Below are positions 36,147-45,859 of a stretch of DNA of 64,000 nt, one piece after another. The stretch's first letter is position 1. Each line of letters begins with the position of its first letter. A program made the position numbers and the translations under genes. The notes under the pieces were generated by a model, which had not been told where the DNA came from, ran no database searches, and worked only from the letters and a program-made list of their open reading frames with translations. The stretch is from Leptodesmis sichuanensis A121 (lineage in GTDB: Bacteria > Cyanobacteriota > Cyanobacteriia > Leptolyngbyales > Leptolyngbyaceae). The DNA is taken from contig NZ_CP075171.1 in NCBI RefSeq assembly GCF_021379005.1, positions 1 through 64,000 on the forward strand. The letters run 5' to 3'.

Positions 36147-38483
36147 ATGAGTCAGCGGGTGGTTCTCAGCCTAGGAAACGGGGATCTGAGTAGCGGTTTT
36201 CCCGGTGTCACCATTCAGGTGTGGAAATCCGGGATGCCCTATCCGATGAAATTTGTGGGTAGTCTCCCCCCGGCCCCGGAAATTTCCCTGCTTTACCGCT
36301 CCTGGCAGGCGCTTTACATGGCTTTGCATCACCGTTTGGGATGGTCTTCTCGAATTCAAATTGATCAGGCCGATGTCACCAATATCTCCCAAGTAGAATT
36401 TAGTGATCTGTGCCAGCAACTGAGTAAGCAGGTGAACCGCTGGTTAAATTCAGACTCCTTTCGCAGTATTGACCAACCCTTACGCACTCACCTGAATGCC
36501 ACTGATGAAGTTCGATTTCTGATTGAAACTCACGATCGCTTGGTGCAACGGCTCCCCTGGCATTTGTGGAATTTTTTTGAGGACTACCCCAATGCGGAAG
36601 TTGCCCTGAGTGCTACACAGTATCAGCAATCACCCTGTGTTTCTCGCTCAGGGCGAAAGGTTCGGATTTTAGCGGTTTTTGGTAATAGTTGTGGGATTAA
36701 TCTGGAGCAGGATCGAACACTCCTGAAGCAACTATCGGATCAAGCCATCATCCAATTTCTGGTGGAACCCCAACGGGAACAGTTGAATGACTACCTGTGG
36801 CAATCCTGGGATCTGCTATTTTTTGCTGGGCACAGTTCCAGCCAAGGACGAGGCGTGATTCAAATCAATTCGACGGATAGCCTGACCCTGGTACAACTAC
36901 AGTATGCCTTGAAACGGTCGATCGCTCAGGGATTGAACCTGGCCATCTTCAACTCCTGCGATGGTTTACAGTTGGCCGAGGATCTGGCTGATCTCAACAT
37001 TCCGCAAGTGATTGTGATGCGAGAGCCAATTGCAGATCAGGTGGCTCACACTTTTCTAGGTCATTTTTTAGCGGCATTTACCAGTGGGAGATCGCTGTAT
37101 GCATCAATCCGGGAAGCCCGAGAACGGTTGCAGGGGATGGAGAATGAGTTTCCCTGTGCCAGTTGGCTACCCGTAATTTTCCAGAATCCTGTGGAGGAAC
37201 CACCCACTTGGCAATCACTACAGGGTATTTCACCTGCAGAGCCAGCTCCAGCAAGGACTAATCAGCCAAAATCTTCAGGGACTTCCGGCTGGTTGAGCTT
37301 GCAGGCTGTAGTTCTGACCAGTGTGGCTGTAACCTTCGTGATCATGGGTTTGCGGTGGTTGGGAGTTTTACAACCCTGGGAACTGCAGGCTTATGATCGC
37401 CTGGTGCAACTGCAACCCAGTTCAGAACCAGATCCGCGCCTGCTGATCGTGACGGTTAATGATCGAGATGTGCAACAGTTTGGGAAACCTCTAAGCGATC
37501 GCACGGCCTATCAATTGCTTCAGAAGCTAGAGAAATATCAACCGCGTGTGATTGGGTTAGATATCTATCGAGATGCCCCTCAGCGCGAGGGCTGGAATGA
37601 GTTGGTTCAACATTTGCAAACGAGCGATCGTGTCGTTGCCTTGTGTCAGGTAGGTGAAGTGAATGGATTGCCTGCAGTCGCCCCTCCCCCAGGTGTTCCT
37701 AAAGACCGTTTGGGCTTCAGTGATGCCTTTGTACCTGACGCTGATGATACTATTCGACGCTACGTTTTGGCGATGGACGTTGGCCAATCTCCCTGCGCGA
37801 CATTCTCGTTTGGCTTACAGTTAGTCCGTCGCTTTCTACCTTCCGGCACCCACTACAAGTTTCAGCCAGAAGGAAACTTATGGATTGATTCAACCCTAAT
37901 TGAAGTTGTGAAATCGAGTTCTGGTGGCTATCAACTTCCTGATCATCAAACCATGGGTTATCAAGTTCTTGTCAACTACCGTTCTTTCCAGATTGCTCAA
38001 GCGGTCTCGCTAACAGACATTCTTACGGCTCAAGAGGCGGATTTACAAAAATGGATTCAAAACCGCATGATTTTGATTGGATATGTTGGCGAAAATACAA
38101 AAGACTATCACGATACACCGCTGGGAAAAATGCCGGGAGTGATGGTTCACGCTCACCTGGTTAGTCAACTTCTAGGGGCTGTGCTGGACGATCGCCCACC
38201 GTTGTCATCCTGGCCAAAATTTGGGGATACAATCTGGGTGATGGCCTGGTCAATGGTGGGTGGCCTGATTACTATTCGGTGTCGCTCAAACCTGCGATCG
38301 CGGGCTTTATTGGGAACAGCATTGGCCAGTTTAGCAGGAAGCAGCTTGTTGCTATTAACCCACTCCCTTTGGATACCCTTAATTCCATCCACACTAGCTT
38401 TAATCACGACTAGCAGCATCCTAATCTGCATAAGGTCAAGGAATCTACAGTCTTCGCCAAATAAGGAGGAAGTATCACAATGA
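36147..38483 (+). CDS. CHAT-CHASE2 membrane protein (caspase-like protease plus sensor)
   Basis: A 778-aa protein. Residues about 170-350 form a CHAT peptidase domain with catalytic His229 (LLFFAGHSS) and Cys271 (AIFNSCDG). A membrane helix follows near 385-410 (LQAVVLTSVAVTFVIMG). A CHASE2 extracytoplasmic sensor domain spans about 410-680 (AYDRLVQLQ, RLLIVTVNDRDV, VIGLDIYRD). C-terminal helices (IWVMAWSMVGGLITI, LASLAGSSLLLLTHSLWIP) close it. It joins an external signal to a cytoplasmic cysteine protease. Its stop overlaps the DUF928 start by four bases (ATGA). Confidence 0.85.
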   Translation: MSQRVVLSLGNGDLSSGFPGVTIQVWKSGMPYPMKFVGSLPPAPEISLLYRSWQALYMALHHRLGWSSRIQIDQADVTNISQVEFSDLCQQLSKQVNRWLNSDSFRSIDQPLRTHLNATDEVRFLIETHDRLVQRLPWHLWNFFEDYPNAEVALSATQYQQSPCVSRSGRKVRILAVFGNSCGINLEQDRTLLKQLSDQAIIQFLVEPQREQLNDYLWQSWDLLFFAGHSSSQGRGVIQINSTDSLTLVQLQYALKRSIAQGLNLAIFNSCDGLQLAEDLADLNIPQVIVMREPIADQVAHTFLGHFLAAFTSGRSLYASIREARERLQGMENEFPCASWLPVIFQNPVEEPPTWQSLQGISPAEPAPARTNQPKSSGTSGWLSLQAVVLTSVAVTFVIMGLRWLGVLQPWELQAYDRLVQLQPSSEPDPRLLIVTVNDRDVQQFGKPLSDRTAYQLLQKLEKYQPRVIGLDIYRDAPQREGWNELVQHLQTSDRVVALCQVGEVNGLPAVAPPPGVPKDRLGFSDAFVPDADDTIRRYVLAMDVGQSPCATFSFGLQLVRRFLPSGTHYKFQPEGNLWIDSTLIEVVKSSSGGYQLPDHQTMGYQVLVNYRSFQIAQAVSLTDILTAQEADLQKWIQNRMILIGYVGENTKDYHDTPLGKMPGVMVHAHLVSQLLGAVLDDRPPLSSWPKFGDTIWVMAWSMVGGLITIRCRSNLRSRALLGTALASLAGSSLLLLTHSLWIPLIPSTLALITTSSILICIRSRNLQSSPNKEEVSQ

Positions 38484-39259
38484 CCTGGACACGACGCTCA
38501 TTCATCTGCACTTCAATCATTGCCAGTCTGGCCGTCAATACTCTCCCAATTCGAGCACAGTCTGGCAGAGGAGAACCAAAACCCGATGGTAATAGCAATA
38601 GTGGGTCAGATCGAGGAAGACCTCCAAAGCGTGTGGGAGGGGGCGATCGTAGAGGCCAATGCAACATTCCTCAGACGGCAACCAATCAAGAGTTAATCGC
38701 TTTAGTGCCAGAGCAGGGAGAGGCATTGAGTATTACGGAAACTCCTACCCTGTGGTTTTATGTTCCCTATGCACCCACCTCTCCTCTGTCTGCCAGATTT
38801 ACATTACGGGATGAACAGGGACGACGAGCACTGTTTGCTCCCATACTCTTTCCCTTGTCGGGAACACCTGGAATCATCGGTATTCGCTTGCCCAAGCCAC
38901 TACAACCTGAAACATCCTACCACTGGTATCTCACTATTCTTTGTCAATCCAAAGCAGAAGGGCCAGGTGTGGACGGATGGGTTCGACGAGTTGTACCAGA
39001 CTCACAGTTGAGCCAGCAGTTGCAGCAGCCGTTATCCCTACAAGAGCGGCTTGATTTATATCAGAAAGCAAACATTTGGTATGACCGTTTAACATTGCTG
39101 GCTGAACAGCATACCAGCAATGCACAAGCGGCAAATAAATGGAGAAGGTTATTGCAAGAGATTGGCCTGGAAGCACTCAGCCAAGAACCCATTGTGCCCT
39201 GTTGTAGAATTACATCCAGTCAAAGCCAATTACCAATCAGTACAAACGGTGCCCAATAG
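38480..39259 (+). CDS. DUF928-family secreted protein
   Basis: A 259-aa protein with a signal peptide (RSFICTSIIASLAVNTLPIRA, shortened here by one residue class for the twin Arg at the front). The DUF928 core has LIALVPEQ, TPTLWFYVPYAPTS and a late helix pair LSLQERLDLYQKANIWYD. Translationally coupled to the CHAT-CHASE2 gene. Its last 40 bp overlap the 3' end of the convergent TPR-CHAT gene, so the two transcripts would be complementary there. Confidence 0.75.
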   Translation: MTWTRRSFICTSIIASLAVNTLPIRAQSGRGEPKPDGNSNSGSDRGRPPKRVGGGDRRGQCNIPQTATNQELIALVPEQGEALSITETPTLWFYVPYAPTSPLSARFTLRDEQGRRALFAPILFPLSGTPGIIGIRLPKPLQPETSYHWYLTILCQSKAEGPGVDGWVRRVVPDSQLSQQLQQPLSLQERLDLYQKANIWYDRLTLLAEQHTSNAQAANKWRRLLQEIGLEALSQEPIVPCCRITSSQSQLPISTNGAQ

Positions 39260-41931
39260 TAAGGGTGACTATAATTGGGATGGTCAGTATTTGCAGGGGA
39301 ATGCAGAAGCAGGAGTTGAGCACGACGAAGCAGTTCGGCTTTGTTAACCTTCCGAGTGTTATTAACGAGTGTTTTGTAAAAATGTTGCATCAGTAATGCA
39401 GTTGATTGATCATCTACAGACCAGAGGGAGGCCAGAGTGCTACTTGCTCCCGATCTCACGGCTACACCCGCCATCCCTAGCGCTGCTCGGCTATCTCCCT
39501 CAGCCGTCTGACAGGCACTAAATACAATTAGTTCGATCGTTCCAGAGGTATTCTCTCGTTTGGCTTGCAACAGGTCTTGTAAATCATTGACATAGATTGG
39601 CTCACCGGAGGCTGTAACAATAAACGTTTCCTGCGGATTGGAACTGAATTGACCATGCGTGGCCAGATGCACGATCGAATAAGGGAATGACTGGAGTTTA
39701 TTGCGGAAACGCTCAGTTGTAAATTCATTGCCAGGGGTCTGGTCCAGGAGCGCTTTTACTCGCTGTTGCAAAGCAGTTTCAATCGTCTGAACTTCCGCTT
39801 TAACATTAGGAAGGGGCGCAAAATTAAACTGGCGATCGTTGATCGTGAGTTGACGGGGTAGGGTTAAGCCTGCAACCAATGCGTTTAACTGTTGTGACTC
39901 TAAGCGTTTAGGACCGAGCAAACTCAATCCAGGTGTAATTGCGATCGCGTACTCTTCAATCAAGTACTTACCGCTATCACTGCCCGGTGGACTGTGATAG
40001 AGAACGGCCATGGGCACATTCCGTAATGAACCATCCAGGACAAACACTAAGGTTTTAGTCTGATTCGGATGCAGGTATGGCTCAATGGGTTCAATTAACC
40101 AGCGATAGAGCTGACTCGCCGCTGGCTGAAAATCAACTCCAGAGTCTCGTTGTCTCAAATAAGTTTGTAACTCTTTCAAAGTAGCTTCTAAGGTCTTGCG
40201 GTTCACGGACGACCGCTGATGTTGCAGAGGCTGATTTGGCAATTTGACAATGATTTCTAGGCGATCGTCCAGAATAATGGGATAGATGACTGCTGCTTGT
40301 GGATCGTTTACTTCTACCACAGTATTCAGCGTCACTGTGGGTACTAATAAATTGCACTGTAAGAAATTCTCCAATTCAGCCTTCTGTAGATAATCAATGG
40401 TATTCAGAGCTTGTTGGAGAGCGGCTTGATCAGGTTTTCCATCAACCGGAATTAGAAGTGCAACTAATTTACGATAGATCGGTTCTACCGTATCTCGAAA
40501 AGAGAACTGGATGTCTGAGTCGAGGGTGAGCAAATCGTTACGAACCGATTTGAGTAATTCCACTGCCGTACTGTAGGCAGCGATCGCTGCTTTTGAATTT
40601 CCTTGCGATTGGAAAATGTCTCCCAATTGCGCTGCCCACTGATAGGCAATCTCCGCTGCATTAACTGATTGAGCGAGTCTTATGGCTTGTTGAGTCAGGG
40701 TTTGTGCCCCTGACCATTGTTGAGTTTGTTGGTAAAGCTGACCCAGATAGCCCAGTGCATAAGCTTCTGCTCGCATATTCTGCAATCTTTGGGCCTCTCG
40801 AACGGCTGCGGTCAGTTGCTGGGCGATCGCTGACCATGAGGGAAGATCAAGAGCACGCCGAAAAATGAACGGATTGGCCTTTGCCACGACCTGTTTGAGT
40901 TGGCTCAGGCTATGGCTAAAGTTGATGCGGAGATCAATGGTCGCACGTCCTGGATTTAACTGTTCGATCTGAGTTTGGATGAGCGTAAGTTGTTTTGTCT
41001 GTTGAGCTTGAATTTGGTCTAGGGCTTCAATGTGGGGCTGTAGTTGCGGCCACCCTGATACTGCCGCTGGTTGCTGCCAAAGCTCCTGCAACCAGCGTTC
41101 TACATCAATCAGTAGATTCAATTGATTCAGTTGAGCTTGAATTTGCTGGATGGGCAAGGTTGATTGGGAAATGACTTGTTGATAATAGGCGATCGCAGTT
41201 TTTGCCTTTTCCAATGCCGTTACAGCATCCGCCTGATTTTGAGTTCTCAGGTATAAATCCTGGTAGCGAGTACTAAAGGCATAAGCGGTGTTACCCAGGC
41301 TGAGATTGATAGCACCCATCTCTTGAGATGCTTGCAGTCGGTTGACCTGTCCCAGACTCAATTGCAGAGTGGTTTGAGACAGATCTAAATTCCCGATCGC
41401 TCGTAGCACATCGCCAAGACTTCGTAACCCAGTGGCACGGGTCAGAGAATCTGGTTGGGCTTTAAGTGTTTGCACCAGATTAATCTTTTGGTCTGAAGTA
41501 AACTGCCTACAGTCTTGCGCTTCTACCCCAAAGGCTCGTAGTAAAGTTTGGCAGGCGCGGGGATAAAGACCTAAATCTTGTTGGGCCTGAGCCTGGTTGA
41601 TCTGGCTGATCACCACTCGATCGCGATCGCCTGCCGCCTGATACCGTTTCTCCGCCTGTTGCCAGCAATCCAATGCCTCGGCAAACTGTCCCTGCTGATA
41701 CCGCGCATTACCCTGTTCCAATAATTGATTAGCGTTGGATGGAGAAGCGATCGTGCAAACCGACTTAACCACCTGACTCTCCCTGGCGTTGATTGGTTTC
41801 AACACCATGCTCTGGGAAATCCAAACGACCAGGATTCCTAACAGCAAAAAAGCTACAAAGCGAATTACTCGATGTTGAAACTTTGGGTTCATACCAGGCC
41901 ACCTGATCAGACATTGCTTGCTGCAATCCAA
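39220..41931 (-). CDS. TPR-CHAT protease (extracytoplasmic)
   Basis: A 903-aa protein. The N-terminal signal/anchor helix (VIRFVAFLLLGILVVWISQSM) is followed by tetratricopeptide-like helices (ANQLLEQGNARYQQGQFAEA, YALGYLGQLYQQTQQWSGAQ). A C-terminal CHAT caspase-like domain has catalytic His759 (VHLATHGQF) and Cys807 (FSACQTAEG). It lies 20 bp after the FHA gene upstream, so the two form an operon. A role in processing the exported haemagglutinin is plausible and untested. Confidence 0.85.
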   Translation of the reverse strand: MDCSKQCLIRWPGMNPKFQHRVIRFVAFLLLGILVVWISQSMVLKPINARESQVVKSVCTIASPSNANQLLEQGNARYQQGQFAEALDCWQQAEKRYQAAGDRDRVVISQINQAQAQQDLGLYPRACQTLLRAFGVEAQDCRQFTSDQKINLVQTLKAQPDSLTRATGLRSLGDVLRAIGNLDLSQTTLQLSLGQVNRLQASQEMGAINLSLGNTAYAFSTRYQDLYLRTQNQADAVTALEKAKTAIAYYQQVISQSTLPIQQIQAQLNQLNLLIDVERWLQELWQQPAAVSGWPQLQPHIEALDQIQAQQTKQLTLIQTQIEQLNPGRATIDLRINFSHSLSQLKQVVAKANPFIFRRALDLPSWSAIAQQLTAAVREAQRLQNMRAEAYALGYLGQLYQQTQQWSGAQTLTQQAIRLAQSVNAAEIAYQWAAQLGDIFQSQGNSKAAIAAYSTAVELLKSVRNDLLTLDSDIQFSFRDTVEPIYRKLVALLIPVDGKPDQAALQQALNTIDYLQKAELENFLQCNLLVPTVTLNTVVEVNDPQAAVIYPIILDDRLEIIVKLPNQPLQHQRSSVNRKTLEATLKELQTYLRQRDSGVDFQPAASQLYRWLIEPIEPYLHPNQTKTLVFVLDGSLRNVPMAVLYHSPPGSDSGKYLIEEYAIAITPGLSLLGPKRLESQQLNALVAGLTLPRQLTINDRQFNFAPLPNVKAEVQTIETALQQRVKALLDQTPGNEFTTERFRNKLQSFPYSIVHLATHGQFSSNPQETFIVTASGEPIYVNDLQDLLQAKRENTSGTIELIVFSACQTAEGDSRAALGMAGVAVRSGASSTLASLWSVDDQSTALLMQHFYKTLVNNTRKVNKAELLRRAQLLLLHSPANTDHPNYSHPYYWAPFVLIGNWL

Positions 41932-41951
41932 AATCTGAAATCCAAAATCTT

Positions 41952-44915
41952 TCAGTTGCCATCACAAAAAACAACCGACTGCCAGGATGGATGGGGAGTT
42001 TCACCTGATTCAGCCACCAGATAGACCGTACCATTTTTATCGACAATCCATCCCTGCGCTTCCACAATTTCTGAGGCCGGGGAGTTGCTGGGAGGAGTTG
42101 ATTGGGCGATCGTGGGATCAACTGCTTGTCCCTCTTCGGTTAAAATTGTTCTCCCTTTTAATAGGGCCGTTGGATCCCAGGGTAATCCTCCCCGCCCGGT
42201 GATCACAAATTTATTTTCATTTGCTCCTGCCCGGATTGGCCAGCAGTTTTGAGCAAGTTGAGGTCTCAAGAAATCTAATGGCACTGTCTCTGCTGGTTGT
42301 TTATCTTGAGAAGGCTCGAAGATGACCAAGCCAGGTTCTCCGCTGACCGAACCAGCCGTGAAGTCACTAAAAGGAGTAGGAACATTAGACTCTATAAACC
42401 CAATTACTCTCTCCTTCGGTGGCGCTTGAATTACACCTCCTCTTCCTCGGTTTGCACTGGCCAGCACATCATTATCTTTTCTTCGTCCATTGGAGATCAC
42501 AAAACCTTCTGGCGCTTTGATCGTGATCGTTCCACCGTTTCCTGCATCCTCAGCCAAGGTAAGAATCTTACTGCGATCGTTCATTCGTAAAATGCTTCTG
42601 GGCTGTAACTTGATAACGATATCTCCTCCTGTTTTGGCTGTTGTTGATGTGGTGAATGTTGCTCTATCTGTCATTTCGATCGGGCCAGCGCTAATTTCTA
42701 AATTACCTGGGTCACCCTTCCCTATTCCCGCAACGGTAATTTCTCCGCCATGCCGAACTGTCAATTGTCCAGTTACCAAGGTAATCCCCTTAGCAGATCC
42801 ATCCCCACTGGTATCAAATCTTAATTGACTGCCTTTGCCATCAATAGTGGTAGACTGAGAGGCGACCAATCGCATCTCTCCACCCCGTCCGTCATTAAAA
42901 GTTTTTGCGGTAATCTTGCCTCCATTTAGAACAAATAGTTCCTGGCTATTAATTGACAAAAATCCAGCATCTCCACCCTTTCTAGAATTGCTGGTATCAA
43001 GATTGATCTCACTCTTTTCTCCCTCTATCTTGACTAAACGGGCATTGACTTCTAAAGTTCCAGCATTACCCTGGCCATTAGTTTTAGCTGAAATTTGTGC
43101 GCCATTTTGAACAATTACCTGATCAGCATTAAGAATTTTCAGATTTCCAGCATTACCCTCTCCATTGGTTAAGGCAAATAGCCCACTGGGAGAAGTACGT
43201 CCATTACCATTCAAAATAATCAGATCAGCTTTATGAATAGTGATGCTTCCGGCATCTTCAGTACTTCTGGTTCTGGCATCAATAACGCCACCATTAGTTA
43301 ACAAAATTGTCCCCCCAGTGATGTCAATCATTCCTCCTATCCCATCTCCCGATGGCTCTACTCGACTATAAATACCACTTGATACAAAGTCAGATTCTAA
43401 ATCTTTTCCCTCACCATCTATTTTAAGAAGTTCACTTACTGTAACTTTTGTTCTACTGGCATTTCCCTTGGCCAAGGTACTTGTGATAATTACAGCTCCA
43501 TTTGTAAGAGACAGCGATCTGGCATTAATCGTTATCTCTCCTTGTGCTTCACTGCCTTGGCTCCTTCCTCCTTCTGTTACGGTACTGAAAGCACCACTGG
43601 AGCGACGAAACCTTAATGAAAGATCTTCTCCCTTTCCATCAAACATAATCGTATCAGCATTAATGTTAATATTGCCACGTTCCCCAATCCCTCTAGAGCT
43701 AGTTGTAATTACTGCGCCTCCAGTGGCTTGAAGTGATCTTGTATGAATCTCAATATTTCCTCCTTTTCCCTCAGCACCTGGTTCGATGCGGCTGAACAAA
43801 CCACTTGCATTACCACTATCATCAGACACTCCAGGATTTCCAGGACGTTCCCCCTGAAGAATTACAGCATCTGCTTTTTTAATTACTATATCTCCTGCAA
43901 TGCCTTTTGAACCTGGCATTAATGAGTTGATAATAAAGCTTCCTCCTTCAAGCAAAATGGTTCCTGCAACTTGAATTTCAATGTCACCAGCTTGACTATT
44001 AACTGAATCAGTTCCTTCAATTCCAGCTTGCAATGAGCTTCCTTGAGCCGCATTTTCCCTTTTTAATATTAGGTTTTGGGCGTTAACAGCAATGCTTCCA
44101 TTGCCATTAGCACGCACATTAACTTCAGCCCCATTCACCAGTGTTACGTCTCCTGTAACACCTTGTAAACTGATTTGACCACCGGAGGCTGCTAAACGCC
44201 CTCCATTTAAGTCGATGACACCTCCTATCAGAGCCAGGATGTTTCCAGGCTGCACCGCCAAGTTTGCCTCCCGCGTTTGAATGGTGCCCGTATTGGTTCC
44301 AAATTGCAGCGAGATTGGAGGACTTCCTCTCTGTAGTCCGACTGGAACATTGACAGTCAACAAGGGTGTGGAAGGTGTGGCTTGAGCAGAAAACTCAAAG
44401 CCGTTATCCAGCTTAATACTGGTGGCTGTAGTTGCAACAAAGGAACCACCGATATTCAGCCGAGCATTTGACCCAAATATAATTCCAGTAGGATTCATTA
44501 AAAATAAGTTAACTGGATTACTACTATTAACCGTGCGGATTGTTCCATCAATAACAGAAGCACTGCCGCCAGTAACACGGCTGAAAATAGTAGTAATATT
44601 AGGTGTATTGACCAAATCAAATGTAGCAGAACCATTTGTGGGAATCGAGAACTGACTAAAACTATGAAGCAAATTATTACCCGTAGGAGATCCATTGGTA
44701 ATAGTAAAATTCCTTCTATCAGCATCAGCACTAACACTAGTGTTAACAGTGCCATCCGATGTAACTTCTAGTCTTGGCGGTACTTGAGCAAGAGCAGAAC
44801 TTCTGTAGACGAAATTTCCTAGAGCGCTCCCTGATGTTGTACCTGCGATCGCTAACCCACCCGCCAAACCTAGCTTCAAACTCCAACGTTTCCAGCTTTG
44901 AGTCATGCAAAACAA
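41952..44915 (-). CDS. Filamentous haemagglutinin-type exoprotein (TpsA-like), 987 aa
   Basis: Signal peptide to about residue 42, then a two-partner-secretion (TPS) domain (NLLHSFSQFSIPTNGSATF, ITTIFSRVTGGSASVIDG, LFLMNPTGIIFG). The rest is a right-handed beta-helix built of short repeats rich in GN, NI and GS (GEGNAGNLKILNADQVIVQN). The C-terminus carries GRGGLPWDPTALL, then TILTEEGQ and a Cys-containing end VFCDGN that recurs in the second FHA protein. TpsA proteins normally need an FhaC-type outer-membrane transporter, which is not in this window. Operon with the TPR-CHAT gene. Confidence 0.85.
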   Translation of the reverse strand: MFCMTQSWKRWSLKLGLAGGLAIAGTTSGSALGNFVYRSSALAQVPPRLEVTSDGTVNTSVSADADRRNFTITNGSPTGNNLLHSFSQFSIPTNGSATFDLVNTPNITTIFSRVTGGSASVIDGTIRTVNSSNPVNLFLMNPTGIIFGSNARLNIGGSFVATTATSIKLDNGFEFSAQATPSTPLLTVNVPVGLQRGSPPISLQFGTNTGTIQTREANLAVQPGNILALIGGVIDLNGGRLAASGGQISLQGVTGDVTLVNGAEVNVRANGNGSIAVNAQNLILKRENAAQGSSLQAGIEGTDSVNSQAGDIEIQVAGTILLEGGSFIINSLMPGSKGIAGDIVIKKADAVILQGERPGNPGVSDDSGNASGLFSRIEPGAEGKGGNIEIHTRSLQATGGAVITTSSRGIGERGNININADTIMFDGKGEDLSLRFRRSSGAFSTVTEGGRSQGSEAQGEITINARSLSLTNGAVIITSTLAKGNASRTKVTVSELLKIDGEGKDLESDFVSSGIYSRVEPSGDGIGGMIDITGGTILLTNGGVIDARTRSTEDAGSITIHKADLIILNGNGRTSPSGLFALTNGEGNAGNLKILNADQVIVQNGAQISAKTNGQGNAGTLEVNARLVKIEGEKSEINLDTSNSRKGGDAGFLSINSQELFVLNGGKITAKTFNDGRGGEMRLVASQSTTIDGKGSQLRFDTSGDGSAKGITLVTGQLTVRHGGEITVAGIGKGDPGNLEISAGPIEMTDRATFTTSTTAKTGGDIVIKLQPRSILRMNDRSKILTLAEDAGNGGTITIKAPEGFVISNGRRKDNDVLASANRGRGGVIQAPPKERVIGFIESNVPTPFSDFTAGSVSGEPGLVIFEPSQDKQPAETVPLDFLRPQLAQNCWPIRAGANENKFVITGRGGLPWDPTALLKGRTILTEEGQAVDPTIAQSTPPSNSPASEIVEAQGWIVDKNGTVYLVAESGETPHPSWQSVVFCDGN

Positions 44916-44967
44916 TCCTCCTCGAAAGCATGGTTGAGTAACCAGTGGTATCTAGCTATACAAAAAG

Positions 44968-45279
44968 CTATTGTTCCGGACTTGAATACGATTCAATCTG
45001 CCACACTTTTTCTAAAGCATCAACCTGTTGTTGCAAAACTTTGGCGCGATAAGTGCAGCGGCATCGGTGTAAAAGTTTACCAGCAGGAAGGCCGAGAAAG
45101 GTGAGAAGTAGTAAGGCATGTTCAATACCAGGGCCGTTGGATACATTGGGTTCTGAGAACTGGACGGGTTGTTTTATACCTGTTTTAGGATTGAGCGGAG
45201 GGGCCGCGATCGCTCCTGCTTCCCGATCTGTAAATAGCAATCCGACTATGAGGGCGATCGCCAGAAGATAATGTTTCAT
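44968..45279 (-). CDS. Small secreted or membrane protein upstream of the FHA gene
   Basis: A 103-aa protein with a signal-like start (YLLAIALIVGLLFTDREAGA), then a Pro-rich stretch and a second hydrophobic segment (HALLLLTFLGLPAGKLLH). It ends in a cysteine-containing helical tail (CRCTYRAKVLQQQVDALEKV). No family recognised. 52 bp upstream of the FHA gene on the same strand. Confidence 0.5.
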   Translation of the reverse strand: MKHYLLAIALIVGLLFTDREAGAIAAPPLNPKTGIKQPVQFSEPNVSNGPGIEHALLLLTFLGLPAGKLLHRCRCTYRAKVLQQQVDALEKVWQIESYSSPEQ

Positions 45280-45438
45280 TGGTGTTATCTCCAGTACACT
45301 AATCTATTTCAATTCTTGGTAACCACTCAAGCGAATAAATCGATGTAATAGCTATGCAATTAATCAGCGGTATATTTCAAAACAATCAACAAGCAGAAAC
45401 ACTGATTCTGAATAAATAATCATGCTAATATCTCGTTC

Positions 45439-45579
45439 TCACAGGCTAACGGCAAGGAGATGGCTGGAACTCATTGCCAGAAATACAAATCCATAGCCAC
45501 TGATTTGTAGCTTTAAAGCTAATAGAATGCCACCCAGTAGTGCACAAAAGCTACTTGAAAACTTCAAGACATTGAGCAT
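45439..45579 (-). CDS. Possible small membrane protein
   Basis: A 46-aa candidate from ATG 45579 (MLNVLKFSSSFCALLGGILL, then SGYGFVFLAMSSSHLLA). It looks like two membrane segments and resembles a class of short cyanobacterial membrane proteins; the longer frame to 45660 has an unlikely Cys/Arg-rich start. Could be a remnant. Confidence 0.35.
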   Translation of the reverse strand: MLNVLKFSSSFCALLGGILLALKLQISGYGFVFLAMSSSHLLAVSL

Positions 45580-45859
45580 AGTCCTGCATCGTCTCGATCC
45601 ACGATCGCCAGGTTGTCTAGTGCTTGACAAACAGTTTGGATCACACATACTCAGTTCCAATAGGCCTCTATTACCTTCTCAGAGTACTCAGTAGAAAGCT
45701 CTGCGATCTGTTACAAATCGAAATATTTTAACCGCGATCGCGGTTGCCATCGCAGTCGCTCCTCAAAGCCAATATAAACTTTTGCAATAAGACCGCAGAG
45801 AATCTGTGTGATGTCATTGAGAACGAATAGGGCCTCAACATTACTCACCGGAGATAAGT